Of a stretch of 64,000 nucleotides of DNA, positions 8,518 through 16,684 are shown piece by piece (the first letter of the stretch is position 1; the number at the start of each line of letters is the position of its first letter). The notes under the pieces are model-generated. The model was not told the DNA's origin and made no database searches. It saw only the letters and a list, made by a program, of their open reading frames with translations. This DNA comes from Desulfitobacterium dehalogenans ATCC 51507. GTDB taxonomy: Bacteria > Bacillota > Desulfitobacteriia > Desulfitobacteriales > Desulfitobacteriaceae. The stretch lies in assembly GCF_000243155.2 (NCBI RefSeq), contig NC_018017.1:744001-808000 (forward strand), written 5' to 3'. Position numbers and translations under genes: made by a program.

Positions 8518-8832
8518 CTAAACACAACTCACAGGTTTGCTTAAGCCACCAATTTTTGTCGCTTTAAGAAGAGGACCTTCGGGGAAAAGTGCATAGAGTT
8601 CTTGAGTTCCAATATTGCCCACTTTGTTCACTCTACGGATGGTTGGAATTTTTCCTGTCTCAGCAAAGTCCTTCTGTAGGAATTCAATGACCTTCCAATG
8701 TCCAGAGGTGAGACCTTCAATCCCCAGTTCTTTGGCGATTTCCGAGGCAATGTCCCTGTTCCATTGGGATTGGTTTACCAAGTAGCCTTCTTGGGTTACA
8801 TCGACGGTATAACCTGCAATAACTTTTTGCAT
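8518..8832 (-). CDS. TusE/DsrC-family sulfur relay protein
   Basis: 104 aa. The fold markers of DsrC/TusE are present: GYLVNQSQWNRDIA near residue 16, GHWKVIEFL near 44, and the C-terminal arm ending KPVSCV. Only the penultimate Cys103 is present; the second arm Cys found in dissimilatory DsrC is Thr92 (KATKIGG). It therefore resembles TusE-type sulfur carriers more than DsrC of sulfite reducers. The start at 8832 has AAAGGAGG at ideal spacing. It lies between the SQR-like and DsrE-like genes. Confidence 0.85.
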   Translation of the reverse strand: MQKVIAGYTVDVTQEGYLVNQSQWNRDIASEIAKELGIEGLTSGHWKVIEFLQKDFAETGKIPTIRRVNKVGNIGTQELYALFPEGPLLKATKIGGLSKPVSCV

Positions 8833-8851
8833 CCAAATTCCTCCTTTTGCT

Positions 8852-10102
8852 TTAGGGTTGATAGAGATCATCCAGCCTTTTCCCGCTGGTTTTCATTTCG
8901 GCGGGAACTGTGGGGATGGGGATACCTCTTAAAAGCATGTTCCAATAAATTGCTTTAAAAGCCAGTTTTCCCAGGTGATTGATTTTCGTCTCTTTGAGAA
9001 GGGAGAAGGGCCCAATTCCAGGTAGAGGGAAGGTACCTTCAACGGGTTCAAGTTCATAATTGAAATCGATTAAGAAGGCTTTGTCGTAGCCTGACTCGAT
9101 GAAGCAGTTAGCATGACCATCAAAATGGGCGGTTAAGGGTTTGTTAGCAATATAGCTCAAGATATTCTCAGTTAAGATCTCCGCTTGGAAATGAGCGACA
9201 GAGCCGGCCTTAGAAGCAGGAAGATCGGAAGCATCCCCAATGACAAAGATGTTTTCGTACTTCTTAGTTTGCAGGGTATGCATATGGGTGGGAACAAAAT
9301 TCAATTCATCACCTAGGCCGGAGCGGTCAATCAAAGAACTACCCATATTTACAGGTACGGTAACGAGAAGATCATAATTCACTTCCTTACCATCCACTGA
9401 AATGAGTTTCTTGTTTTTGGCATCCACATGAGGAATGCTGAAGTTATTAATCAATTGAATCTTTTTCTGGGGAAATAAATGTCCAAGGACGTCTGCACAT
9501 TTTGGCTTTGTAAAGGCACTATCTAGAGGAGTAACATAGAGGAGTTCTACTTTGTCACGAATTTTACGCTTTTCCGCAAAGAACCAGTCCGAGAGAAAAG
9601 CAAACTCCAAAGGTGCAACAGGGCATTTAATCGGCATTTCACTAATGTGAACAACCAATCTTCCCCCAGGCCAATCTTTTAACTTATCCCTAAGTGCCTG
9701 TGCACCTTCAAAGGTATAGAAATCAAAGATGTCTTTTCGCCAGCCATCCATGACACCGTCCACTTCTTCGGGGACTATTTCACAACCTGTGGCGATAACC
9801 AGTAAGTCATAGGGAAGGACCCAGCCATTAGATAGCAATACCTGATTTTTTTCTGCCTCGATTAATTCGATTGGAGATTTGATATATTCCACGCCCTTGG
9901 GAATAAAGTCTCTCGTTCTTTTTATCACATCCTTTTCTGAATAAAGATCAAAGGGGATAAAAAGAAAGCCTGGCTGATAATAGTGTTTTTCATATTGGTC
10001 CACTATAGTGATAGCCCAATTCTTTTTATCCAACTTTCGTTGAAGGTGATTGGCCATCATTGTACCGGCTGTACCAGCCCCTAGAATGAGTACTCTTTTC
10101 AT
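8852..10102 (-). CDS. Sulfide:quinone oxidoreductase-like flavoprotein
   Basis: 416 aa FAD protein with the N-terminal dinucleotide fold GAGTAGTMMANHL, a conserved Cys in IKCPVAP (about 160), an FAD-binding FVIGDAS segment (about 300) and a further Cys in HANCFIESG (about 340). These Cys positions match those that handle persulfide in the SQR family. The expected reaction is oxidation of sulfide to sulfane sulfur with transfer of electrons to quinone. Type and acceptor cannot be fixed from sequence alone. It follows the CsoR-type regulator by 19 bases and precedes the TusE- and DsrE-like genes, which could receive its sulfane sulfur. Confidence 0.82.
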   Translation of the reverse strand: MKRVLILGAGTAGTMMANHLQRKLDKKNWAITIVDQYEKHYYQPGFLFIPFDLYSEKDVIKRTRDFIPKGVEYIKSPIELIEAEKNQVLLSNGWVLPYDLLVIATGCEIVPEEVDGVMDGWRKDIFDFYTFEGAQALRDKLKDWPGGRLVVHISEMPIKCPVAPLEFAFLSDWFFAEKRKIRDKVELLYVTPLDSAFTKPKCADVLGHLFPQKKIQLINNFSIPHVDAKNKKLISVDGKEVNYDLLVTVPVNMGSSLIDRSGLGDELNFVPTHMHTLQTKKYENIFVIGDASDLPASKAGSVAHFQAEILTENILSYIANKPLTAHFDGHANCFIESGYDKAFLIDFNYELEPVEGTFPLPGIGPFSLLKETKINHLGKLAFKAIYWNMLLRGIPIPTVPAEMKTSGKRLDDLYQP

Positions 10103-10121
10103 TGAACTGCCCCCATTCCAA

Positions 10122-10391
10122 TCATTCGTTAAACTTTAGGATATTGTCCAGAATTTTTGATACTTCGGTTTTGAGATCTTTTTCTTCGGAGATTACCTTA
10201 TCTAAGCAACGATCAACGAAATGTCTATTCAACATGTTCTTGACTTTGTTCATAGAGCTGGTAACTGCTGAAATCTGTACAAGGATATCGGCACACTCCT
10301 TTTCCTCCTCTATCATTTTTTCGATGCCGCTGATATGCCCCTTTATGGTTCTTAAACGTATAAGGATGTCCTCTTTTTCACTTATAGCCAT
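10122..10391 (-). CDS. CsoR/CstR-family repressor, probably sulfane-sulfur sensing
   Basis: 89 aa all-helical DUF156 repressor. Cys33 (KECADIL) and Cys62 (FVDRC) are the two conserved thiols. In copper CsoR a His lies four residues before the second Cys; here that position is Phe58, with His57 beside it. The Cys pair without that His is the pattern I associate with persulfide-sensing CstR rather than copper sensing, and the downstream SQR/TusE/DsrE genes agree. It is the first gene of the operon, so it should repress itself through the operator at 10513. Confidence 0.82.
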   Translation of the reverse strand: MAISEKEDILIRLRTIKGHISGIEKMIEEEKECADILVQISAVTSSMNKVKNMLNRHFVDRCLDKVISEEKDLKTEVSKILDNILKFNE

Positions 10392-10512
10392 ATAACCACT
10401 CCTTATATTAAATATCCGATAAAATATAAACGTCGTATTGGAATTCGATACTCCACTTATTTAAAAAGAAAATTTAGACTTAACGTAACGGTGTAAACAA
10501 CCAGATTATATA

Positions 10513-10527
10513 CCTACCGGGGGTAGG
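10513..10527. promoter_or_regulatory. CsoR/CstR operator
   Basis: The perfect inverted repeat CCTACC-GGG-GGTAGG sits inside a wider TATACC...GGGGGT context. It is a G/C-rich pseudo-palindrome in AT-rich DNA, the form known for CsoR-family operators. It lies roughly 15 to 30 bases downstream of the minus-strand -10 box, over the expected start of transcription of the repressor operon. Confidence 0.72.
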
Positions 10528-10542
10528 GGGGTTCTTGGATTT

Positions 10543-10572
10543 AGTATACTATTTCACGAATGGTTCTGTCAA
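10543..10572 (-). promoter_or_regulatory. Sigma-A promoter of the sulfur operon
   Basis: On the minus strand a perfect -35 TTGACA (10567-10572) and a -10 TATACT (10543-10548) are separated by 18 bases. It points toward the csoR-like gene and the SQR, TusE-like and DsrE-like genes beyond it. Confidence 0.75.
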
Positions 10573-10740
10573 TAGAATAGTTACTAAAAATTCAGAAAAA
10601 TTCTGCGCTCTTTCGACAACTTGGGGCTTTTGTTGTGGGGGCTTTTGGAAATGATAACTCGAAAAGGACATAAGCAAACCCCGGAGACGATTTTAGTCAT
10701 CCAGGGTTTCGACTTTCAAGATTGAATTTCTTTCCGGCTG

Positions 10741-10980
10741 CTAAGATTGCAAATCTTGTTGAATTTCCTGTTTAACCTTTTGTGCTTCGGATTGAGTGCT
10801 TAAGGAAGAGCTCATGGCATTGGATTGCATACCCTGGCTGCCAGCACCGGCAGAACCAGCTTGACCTTGAGCAGCAGACTGTAAATCATTTTGGATTTCT
10901 TTCTTTACTCTTTGGACATCTGAACTGTAGCTTTGACTTTGGTTTTGACTTGGGTTTTGGTTTTGGTTTTGGTTTTGCAT
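10741..10980 (-). CDS. Gamma-type small acid-soluble spore protein-like
   Basis: 79 aa, very rich in Gln, Ser and Asn and almost free of hydrophobic bulk. It has two related blocks, about 20-35 (VQRVKKEIQNDLQS) and 65-79 (AQKVKQEIQQDLQS), separated by a Gly/Ala/Ser/Gln linker. Composition and internal duplication resemble gamma-type SASP, spore storage proteins degraded at germination. The (QN) run at the N-terminus comes from a TTTTGG hexamer repeat. A GGAGGTG ribosome site precedes the ATG. A different low-complexity sporulation protein cannot be excluded. Confidence 0.6.
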   Translation of the reverse strand: MQNQNQNQNPSQNQSQSYSSDVQRVKKEIQNDLQSAAQGQAGSAGAGSQGMQSNAMSSSLSTQSEAQKVKQEIQQDLQS

Positions 10981-11206
10981 AATATTTACACCTCCTGTAA
11001 TAATGTGTCCAAAATAGTTCCAACTATATGTGGGAAATTATGGTATAACTATACTCGCGAAAACTAATTTGGATAAAGATGAGTACAAGAGTTTTTTGTA
11101 GTTACTGAAAAAGAACAATGTTGGATATACTTCATGATCTTATTTAAAATGGACTTGGGATTGTGGTAAGAGCATAGACTATTATTAGGAGTCGAAAAAG
11201 GAAAGG

Positions 11207-11419
11207 ATGAAAGGTATGAGCATGAAAGTGCCCGCCTGCTATAGGAGCTTTGGGTTAAAGAGTTTATCGATGGAAAATATGGCTCTGACTGATGAAACTT
11301 CTACTAATGAAAAAGGGATGGACAAGAATGCAGTTTCCTTTAAAGAATCCATCAGTCGTCCCCGGAATCAAAAGAAAAATCGTAAATATAAAGCTCCTAC
11401 CTTGAGCGTCAGAGGGTAA
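11207..11419 (+). CDS. Small basic protein of unknown function
   Basis: 70 aa, Lys/Arg- and Met-rich, unrecognised, with no membrane segment. Alternative ATG starts lie at 11207 and 11216; AAAGGA-like sites precede both and I cannot choose firmly. A strong terminator hairpin follows the stop within 25 bases, which supports it being transcribed. It may be a sporulation protein, given the SASP-like gene next to it, but this is only a guess. Confidence 0.4.
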   Translation: MKGMSMKVPACYRSFGLKSLSMENMALTDETSTNEKGMDKNAVSFKESISRPRNQKKNRKYKAPTLSVRG

Positions 11420-11442
11420 GAGGAAGTTACTTTCTCAATTTT

Positions 11443-11477
11443 AAAGACCGATTAGAATTTACTCTTAATCGGTCTTT
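11443..11477. terminator. Bidirectional terminator
   Basis: Perfect 12-base stem (AAAGACCGATTA and complement) with an 11-base loop, ending in T-rich sequence. It is placed between the small plus-strand gene and the convergent LysR gene. Confidence 0.75.
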
Positions 11478-11512
11478 CCTCGGTTTATATCAGTTGAGCT
11501 TACAGCGGCTCA

Positions 11513-12439
11513 TCACGCACTGATCCTGATACGATTTACGTATTGGATAAGCTGGTCGATAAATTCCCTTTGCATTTCGTTCCGTGGGGTGTCCTCGCAG
11601 TAAACCCAGCCGAGAATAAACTTTGGGGTATTCTCGATGGGTATGGTGACCACAGAATTTCTTTTTTCGAAGTATTCCGCAAAACTGTTGGAGAAACCAA
11701 TGGCTAAGCCGCTGGCAATAGTTTCTCGATAAAGTTTCGAGTTGCCGGTCCTTAACATGACCTTAACCTCTCCGAAAGGTTTGAGTAATTCACAAAGCTG
11801 GGATGCATTTTGTCCCACATCATATAAAGCAAGGGGATATTTAGCTAGTTCTGAAGGGTTTACAGATTTTCGATTGGCTAATGGTGAAGACTTTGTAACA
11901 CAGATTAATTGCTCGCATTCAAAGAAAGGCTGAAATGTCAAATTAGCATTGGAAAAATCCTTGTGATTTAGTCGGTCGCTTAAACCGCTGAACAACCCAA
12001 TGGCATTTCGGTCCTCACGAATCTCTTCAATAATTTCCTGAGGAAGCTTTTCATTAATGACAAGATTAGCATTAGGGTGTTTTTGGGTGAATCGACATAT
12101 AATATCTGGTAACAAGGTGCCGGATAAAAAAGGCGTTGTAAGTAAAGTGATTCGTTTTGAGCTTTTTAGAAAAGGATTATCCCCAGCTGTTTTGGCAATA
12201 TCAATGAGTTCGTCATAGGTAACAAGAAGTTCTTTTGCCTTCTCGACAATCCTTTTTCCGGTTTGAGTAAGATAAATTTTATTGCCAGTTCGATTAAGTA
12301 AAGGAACCCCCAGTTCCTTTTCCAATTGTCGGATAGCTTGACTTAAGCCCTGTTGAGTAATGTACAAGCGTTCGGCAGCATGACTAATGGAACCGGTTTC
12401 AGCGACGATGGTAATATACTTTAGATGATCAATTCTCAT
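11513..12439 (-). CDS. LysR-family transcriptional regulator
   Basis: 308 aa. The N-terminal winged helix-turn-helix (about 1-60) contains the typical ETGSISHAAERLYITQQGLS stretch. The remainder is a periplasmic-binding-protein-like effector domain (about 90-300). An AGGAGGTG ribosome site precedes the ATG. It is divergent from the second thioredoxin pair with 289 bases between them, so by LysR convention it may regulate that pair. The effector is unknown. Confidence 0.9.
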   Translation of the reverse strand: MRIDHLKYITIVAETGSISHAAERLYITQQGLSQAIRQLEKELGVPLLNRTGNKIYLTQTGKRIVEKAKELLVTYDELIDIAKTAGDNPFLKSSKRITLLTTPFLSGTLLPDIICRFTQKHPNANLVINEKLPQEIIEEIREDRNAIGLFSGLSDRLNHKDFSNANLTFQPFFECEQLICVTKSSPLANRKSVNPSELAKYPLALYDVGQNASQLCELLKPFGEVKVMLRTGNSKLYRETIASGLAIGFSNSFAEYFEKRNSVVTIPIENTPKFILGWVYCEDTPRNEMQREFIDQLIQYVNRIRISA

Positions 12440-12648
12440 AGGAGCACCTCCTATAGGGTAATGGCGACATAGTTTTGCTTGTGTATATTATAGCATGATG
12501 CTTTCAGCTAAAGTAAGACTTACATCTTTATATTTTTCTATAGATGATAGCAGTTTGTGTTATAGATAGCTTTATCTTGGGTACAACAAAAAGTTGTGAA
12601 GGTTGCAAGTTATTGGTGCTTGTCATGTTAGCCGTAACTTATTAAAAT

Positions 12649-12670
12649 TGTGATTGAGGGGATTATCACA
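12649..12670. promoter_or_regulatory. Inverted repeat upstream of second thioredoxin pair
   Basis: TGTGAT-N10-ATCACA, 59 bases before the thioredoxin start. The half-sites resemble CRP/FNR half-sites, but the spacing is wider than the usual N6 between TGTGA and TCACA. It could be a LysR or other regulator site. Confidence 0.35.
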
Positions 12671-12728
12671 GATTGGGAATCTATGTAAAAAGTAAAGTTA
12701 AATTTTTAAGACTGGGGGACTGTAAAAA

Positions 12729-13052
12729 ATGTCATTAACAAGGTTGGATTCTAAAAGTTTTGAAGAAAAAATTTATGATAATGGGGAAAAATGCCTGGTA
12801 ATTTTCTCCAGAAAGACTTGCCATGTTTGTAAAGAAGTTGTCCCTGTTCTCGAAGAATTAGCTCCAAACTATGAGGGTGAATTCGGATTTTATTATGTTG
12901 ATGTAGAGGATAATAAGGATTTGTATCAATCTTTTTCCCTTAAAGGTGTTCCTCAAATTCTTTTTTTTAATGATGGGGAGTACTTTGGAAAGTTTGCCGG
13001 GGAAGTGGAAGAAGAGCAAATTCAAGAAAAGATTTCTGAAATCCTGGGATAA
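12729..13052 (+). CDS. Thioredoxin family protein (CHVC active site), copy 2
   Basis: 107 aa thioredoxin with CHVC in SRKTCHVCKEV and the cis-Pro segment GVPQILFF. It is a paralogue of the protein at 6318 but shares only about half of its residues, and the two residues between the active-site Cys differ (HV against SA). It stops 30 bases before the reductase copy 2. A G-rich site (GGGGG) precedes the ATG. Confidence 0.85.
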   Translation: MSLTRLDSKSFEEKIYDNGEKCLVIFSRKTCHVCKEVVPVLEELAPNYEGEFGFYYVDVEDNKDLYQSFSLKGVPQILFFNDGEYFGKFAGEVEEEQIQEKISEILG

Positions 13053-13082
13053 TGCTTGGGACAAAAGAGAGAGGGTTTAGAC

Positions 13083-14294
13083 ATGGATAACTGCTATGAT
13101 TTGATTATAATTGGCGGAGGTCCTGCTGGACTTACAGCAGGAATCTACGGAGGAAGAGCAAAGCTTAGGACGTTGATTATCAATAAAGGGACCATCGGTG
13201 GTATGGTAGATAATACACGTGAAATCGTAAACTACCCAGGATATATTAATACCAGCGGTCCAGAGCTCATGGGCGATTTCAAGAAACATGCCGAGAGCTT
13301 TGGCGTAGAGTTTCTTAAGGATGAAGTGGTGAGCGCAGATTTTTCTCAAGATCTTAAAAAAGTCACCACCAAGAAGAAGAAAGAACTCTATGGTAAGGCA
13401 GTCATAGTTGCTGTAGGAACTCAACCCAGACTTCTTAATATTCCCGGCGAAAAGGAATTACGGGGTAATGGGGTAGCCTATTGTGCTACATGCGATGCTG
13501 AGTTCTTCGAAGGCGAAGATGTAGTCGTGGTAGGCAGCGGGGATCAAGCCATTGAAGAAGGAATGTTTATCACCAAGTTTGCTCGTAAGGTCACAGTCAT
13601 TGTCCTTCATGACGAAGGGGTCTTGGACTGCAATAAGGTCAGTGCTGAAAAAGCCTTTCAAAATGAGAAAATGGAGTTTGTTTGGAACTCCACTTTAGAG
13701 GCGGTCTTAGGTGATGAAAATGTGGAAGGGGTGAAAGTCAAGAACCTAAAGACAGGTACTTCATCCATCCTTCCCTGCCAAGGCGTATTTTTCTTCGTGG
13801 GTATGATTCCGGCCACTGAATTCCTAAAAAATAGTGGGATTGAAATGGATCACCGAGGCTATGTTCCCGTCAACGACTTAATGGAGACTAATCTATCCGG
13901 AGTCTATGCCGTTGGTGATAACCGAGTGAAATATCTTAGGCAGGTTGTCTCTGCTGCGGGAGATGGTGCCACTGCCGCTGTGGCTGCAGAACGCTATATT
14001 GAAGAACTTGAGGCCTTCCAAAAGAACATCCTGAGCAGTGAGAAGAAGGTCTTACTTGCATTCTTTAATGCAGCTGACACGCAAAGCTTGGAATTTTCTT
14101 CATTAATGGAGGAGCTTTATAAAGAGTATGATGAAGACTATAAATTGGTGAAAGTTGATATGGCGACCAAAAAGAGTCTCGCTGAAAAATATGGTGTAAC
14201 CAATGTCCCCGCCGTTGTGGTACTGTACAAAGGAGAAAAAGTTAAAGAATTGGAATGCAGCATGGATAAAGAAGTCTTAGCTGGACAATTATAA
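13083..14294 (+). CDS. Thioredoxin reductase-like flavoprotein with C-terminal thioredoxin-like domain, copy 2
   Basis: 403 aa with the same architecture as copy 1: GGGPAG, CATC, GSGDQAIEEG and GVYAVGD in the reductase part, then a C-terminal thioredoxin-like domain with no CxxC (FFNAADTQSLEF). The ATG at 13083 has a GAGAGGG site 7 bases upstream; an in-frame TTG at 13056 is less likely. By eye it is about 90% identical to copy 1, mostly with synonymous changes at DNA level, whereas the partner thioredoxins have diverged far more. Confidence 0.87.
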   Translation: MDNCYDLIIIGGGPAGLTAGIYGGRAKLRTLIINKGTIGGMVDNTREIVNYPGYINTSGPELMGDFKKHAESFGVEFLKDEVVSADFSQDLKKVTTKKKKELYGKAVIVAVGTQPRLLNIPGEKELRGNGVAYCATCDAEFFEGEDVVVVGSGDQAIEEGMFITKFARKVTVIVLHDEGVLDCNKVSAEKAFQNEKMEFVWNSTLEAVLGDENVEGVKVKNLKTGTSSILPCQGVFFFVGMIPATEFLKNSGIEMDHRGYVPVNDLMETNLSGVYAVGDNRVKYLRQVVSAAGDGATAAVAAERYIEELEAFQKNILSSEKKVLLAFFNAADTQSLEFSSLMEELYKEYDEDYKLVKVDMATKKSLAEKYGVTNVPAVVVLYKGEKVKELECSMDKEVLAGQL

Positions 14295-14362
14295 TAAAAG
14301 GTATAGCTTACCTGTGATTCCTTGAAATAGTAAAGTAAGCCTTAATAGGGTTTTGATAAAAT

Positions 14363-14408
14363 GTGGTAGAGAGGATATCTCGGAATGGGAGTATCCACGC
14401 TCTACCAC
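14363..14408. terminator. Bidirectional terminator
   Basis: Perfect 9-base stem (GTGGTAGAG/CTCTACCAC), followed on the plus strand by TTTGTTTT. It lies between the reductase and the convergent trpB2. Confidence 0.65.
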
Positions 14409-14473
14409 TTTGTTTTACATTAGGGAAATTGACTTTAGTCAAAGATACATTCCTTGCTGGATGAGGCTTTTAA

Positions 14474-15841
14474 CTACTCAACTTTAGGCAAGGTAGCGAA
14501 ACTCTTTTCCAGATCTTCATCCGTAGGAATAAAGTCGGTCATAGTGCCTGCGTTATAGCTCATATATGCAGCCAGATCGAAGTATCCGGTACCTGAGAGT
14601 CCAAAGAGGATGGTTTTCTTCTCGCCGGTTTCCTTACATTTGAGGGCTTCATCCATAGCGGCTCGCAGTGCGTGGGAAGATTCAGGAGCGGGGAGAATTC
14701 CTTCACTGCGGGCAAAGAGAGTAGCGGCATCGAAGATCTTAGACTGCTCAACAGCCCGAGCTTCCATAAGACCATCATGATAGAGCTTAGATACGATGCT
14801 GCTCATGCCGTGGTAGCGAAGACCACCGGCATGGTTGGGAGAAGGGATAAATCCTGAACCTAGGGTGTACATTTTCAGCAGTGGGGTAGTTTTTCCTGTG
14901 TCGCCAAAATCATAGGCATATTTGCCACGGGTCAAAGATGGACAAGAGGCAGGTTCTACGCCGATAAAGTTAATATTGTTTTTTCCTTGGAGTTTATCCC
15001 CGAGGAAGGGGGCAATCAGACCCGCGTAGTTTGAACCGCCCCCTACACAACCGATGATGATATCAGGCTGGATACCGTACTTCTCGCAGGCAATCTTTGT
15101 CTCTTCACCAATCACTGTCTGGTGGAGAACCACATGGTCAAGGACACTACCCAAGACATAGCGGCAATTCTCAGACCTTACAGCCATTTCAATGGCTTCG
15201 GAGATAGCACATCCTAGGGAGCCGCCGGTACCGGGATTTTCGGCGAGGATCTTTTTGCCGATTTCTGTGGTGTCAGAAGGAGAGGGGATGACCTTGCCGC
15301 CATAGGTCTCAATCACAGCCTTTCGATAAGGCTTCTGCTCAGAGGAGATCTTCACCATATAGACGGTGAGATCAATTTGGTAATAGGCACAGGCCATGGA
15401 TAGAGCCGTACCCCATTGCCCGGCGCCGGTCTCTGTGGTGAGGGAGGTTAAGCCCTGTTTTTTAGCATAGTAGACTTGAGCGGCAGCGGAGTTGAGCTTG
15501 TGGGAGCCGGAGGTATTGGTTCCCTCAAATTTATAGTAGATCTCTGCGGGAGTATCCAGCAACTTCTCCAGGCAATAGGCTCGGACCAGAGGAGAGGGTC
15601 GGTACATCTTGTAGAAGTCCCGAATACCTTCAGGGATCTCAATAGTGAGGTCTTTAGTGTTTAATTCCTGCTCAATTAACTCGTCACAAAATACAGGTCG
15701 CAGGTCTTCGGCAGTGCAGGGTTTCAGGGTCCCTGGGTGAAGCATAGGAGGGGGAAGCTCTTTCATCACAGCCTTCAGGTTGTACCAGTTTTTCGGCATT
15801 TCCTCCTCAGAAAGATAGATTTTGTAAGGTACTTTCGTCAT
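14474..15841 (-). CDS. trpB2: TrpB2-type tryptophan synthase beta-like enzyme
   Basis: 455 aa PLP enzyme of the TrpB2 branch, longer than classical TrpB. The PLP-forming Lys115 is in SGSHKLN and the cofactor phosphate loop is GCVGGGSNYAGL (about 265). Predicted reaction: indole plus serine (or phosphoserine) to tryptophan, often as an indole-salvage enzyme. There is no trpA beside it, which fits a stand-alone salvage role. A Trp T-box lies directly upstream, so expression should rise when tRNA-Trp is uncharged. The ribosome site is AAAGGAATG. Confidence 0.92.
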   Translation of the reverse strand: MTKVPYKIYLSEEEMPKNWYNLKAVMKELPPPMLHPGTLKPCTAEDLRPVFCDELIEQELNTKDLTIEIPEGIRDFYKMYRPSPLVRAYCLEKLLDTPAEIYYKFEGTNTSGSHKLNSAAAQVYYAKKQGLTSLTTETGAGQWGTALSMACAYYQIDLTVYMVKISSEQKPYRKAVIETYGGKVIPSPSDTTEIGKKILAENPGTGGSLGCAISEAIEMAVRSENCRYVLGSVLDHVVLHQTVIGEETKIACEKYGIQPDIIIGCVGGGSNYAGLIAPFLGDKLQGKNNINFIGVEPASCPSLTRGKYAYDFGDTGKTTPLLKMYTLGSGFIPSPNHAGGLRYHGMSSIVSKLYHDGLMEARAVEQSKIFDAATLFARSEGILPAPESSHALRAAMDEALKCKETGEKKTILFGLSGTGYFDLAAYMSYNAGTMTDFIPTDEDLEKSFATLPKVE

Positions 15842-15925
15842 GTGGCTTCATTCCTTTCGTTTATTTAGTTAAGTATTTTAAAAGCTCCATTTTTATTGAA
15901 GCTTTTCTATCCAGAAAATAGGAAA

Positions 15926-16210
15926 TTAAAAAAGTCTTTGTCCCCTTATAGGACAAAGACTTCTAATCTCTGCGATACCACCTGCATTGCGCAAAATACG
16001 CCACTCATTTCGTATACCATCATATACGCTTCATGGATAACGGGTGAAGTTCCCGGCTAGCATACTTTTACCATGATATTCATTATTCATAGCCTATCCA
16101 TGTAATTTCTGCATTGCCCTCATGAGCCCATTCGTGATAAGTCTACTTGTACTGCAATCCCACCTTCTGCAGCTCTCTGAACCTGAGTTCTTATCCTACT
16201 ACTCTCAATC
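15926..16210 (-). promoter_or_regulatory. T-box leader, tryptophan specifier
   Basis: The minus-strand leader of trpB2 shows a Stem I with AGAGAG and GGTGGGATTGCAG elements. The specifier codon TGG lies at 16128-16130 within CACGAATGGGCTC. The T-box sequence GGTGGTATCGCAGAG (about 15968-15982) is followed by an intrinsic terminator. A TGG specifier means regulation by tRNA-Trp, matching the tryptophan synthase gene it controls. The bulge base after TGG is T, which would pair with an A discriminator. Confidence 0.9.
15931..15961 (-). terminator. T-box regulated terminator
   Basis: Stem AAGTCTTTGTCC/GGACAAAGACTT with a short loop and a T run on the minus strand, immediately after the T-box sequence. 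It is the expression platform of the trpB2 leader. Confidence 0.85.
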
Positions 16211-16417
16211 GACGGTTTTAAGATATTTATATATAATTTATAAGAATATTATCCTGTTATATAATATTTGTCAAGAAGAAAAATGAAAGAATTCATATCA
16301 AAAATTTTGCCTAAAAATTTTTACAAGTTTTACCCAAAACTATTGACAGCATTATCCATTCTTGTTACAATACTCCTTGTGTGTAAATTTTGTATTTAAG
16401 AAAGAAAGAGGTTTCCG

Positions 16418-16684
16418 ATGAGTTTTCAAAGTGATTTTCAAATTCTCCATGGAGAGATCAAGAAACTTGGCAAGCTTGATCAGCACAATATCAATGGGAC
16501 GAAAAAATTCTCTGTCCTAAAAGACCAGATCCTGACCATCCTCAAAGCATCTTTTGGTGAAACATCGAGGGAGTATCGCGTTGTAGAATTAACTAATTCT
16601 CCGGCGACTGTTCTCAAGGTCATGAATCATATCTCTGCACGGAGCGCAGCGCTGACTTATCAAAGTTTCGCTGTAAACATCTAA
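16418..16684 (+). CDS. Hypothetical protein, 88 aa
   Basis: Unrecognised soluble protein, alternating charged and hydrophobic, with no signal peptide or membrane segment. An AGAGG site precedes the ATG and a terminator follows about 85 bases after the stop, so it is probably a real single-gene unit. It lies upstream of and divergent from the T-box-controlled trpB2. Confidence 0.5.
   Translation: MSFQSDFQILHGEIKKLGKLDQHNINGTKKFSVLKDQILTILKASFGETSREYRVVELTNSPATVLKVMNHISARSAALTYQSFAVNI

Larger units (their letters stand above)
10392..10740. other. Regulatory region between sulfur operon and SASP-like gene
   Basis: About 350 bases without a gene. It holds the minus-strand promoter and operator listed separately. 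It also holds an imperfect hairpin near 10677-10709 (AAACCCCGG pairing with CCAGGGTTT) that may terminate the SASP-like transcript, though it lacks a clear T tract. Confidence 0.5.

Noticed and set aside
10931-10979. TTTTGG hexamer repeat, telomere- or regulatory-like
   Set aside because: It simply encodes the (Gln-Asn) run at the start of the SASP-like protein.
12649-12670. CRP/FNR operator upstream of the second thioredoxin
   Set aside because: The half-sites fit but the spacing is N12 between TGTGA and TCACA instead of N6, so I list it only as an unassigned inverted repeat.
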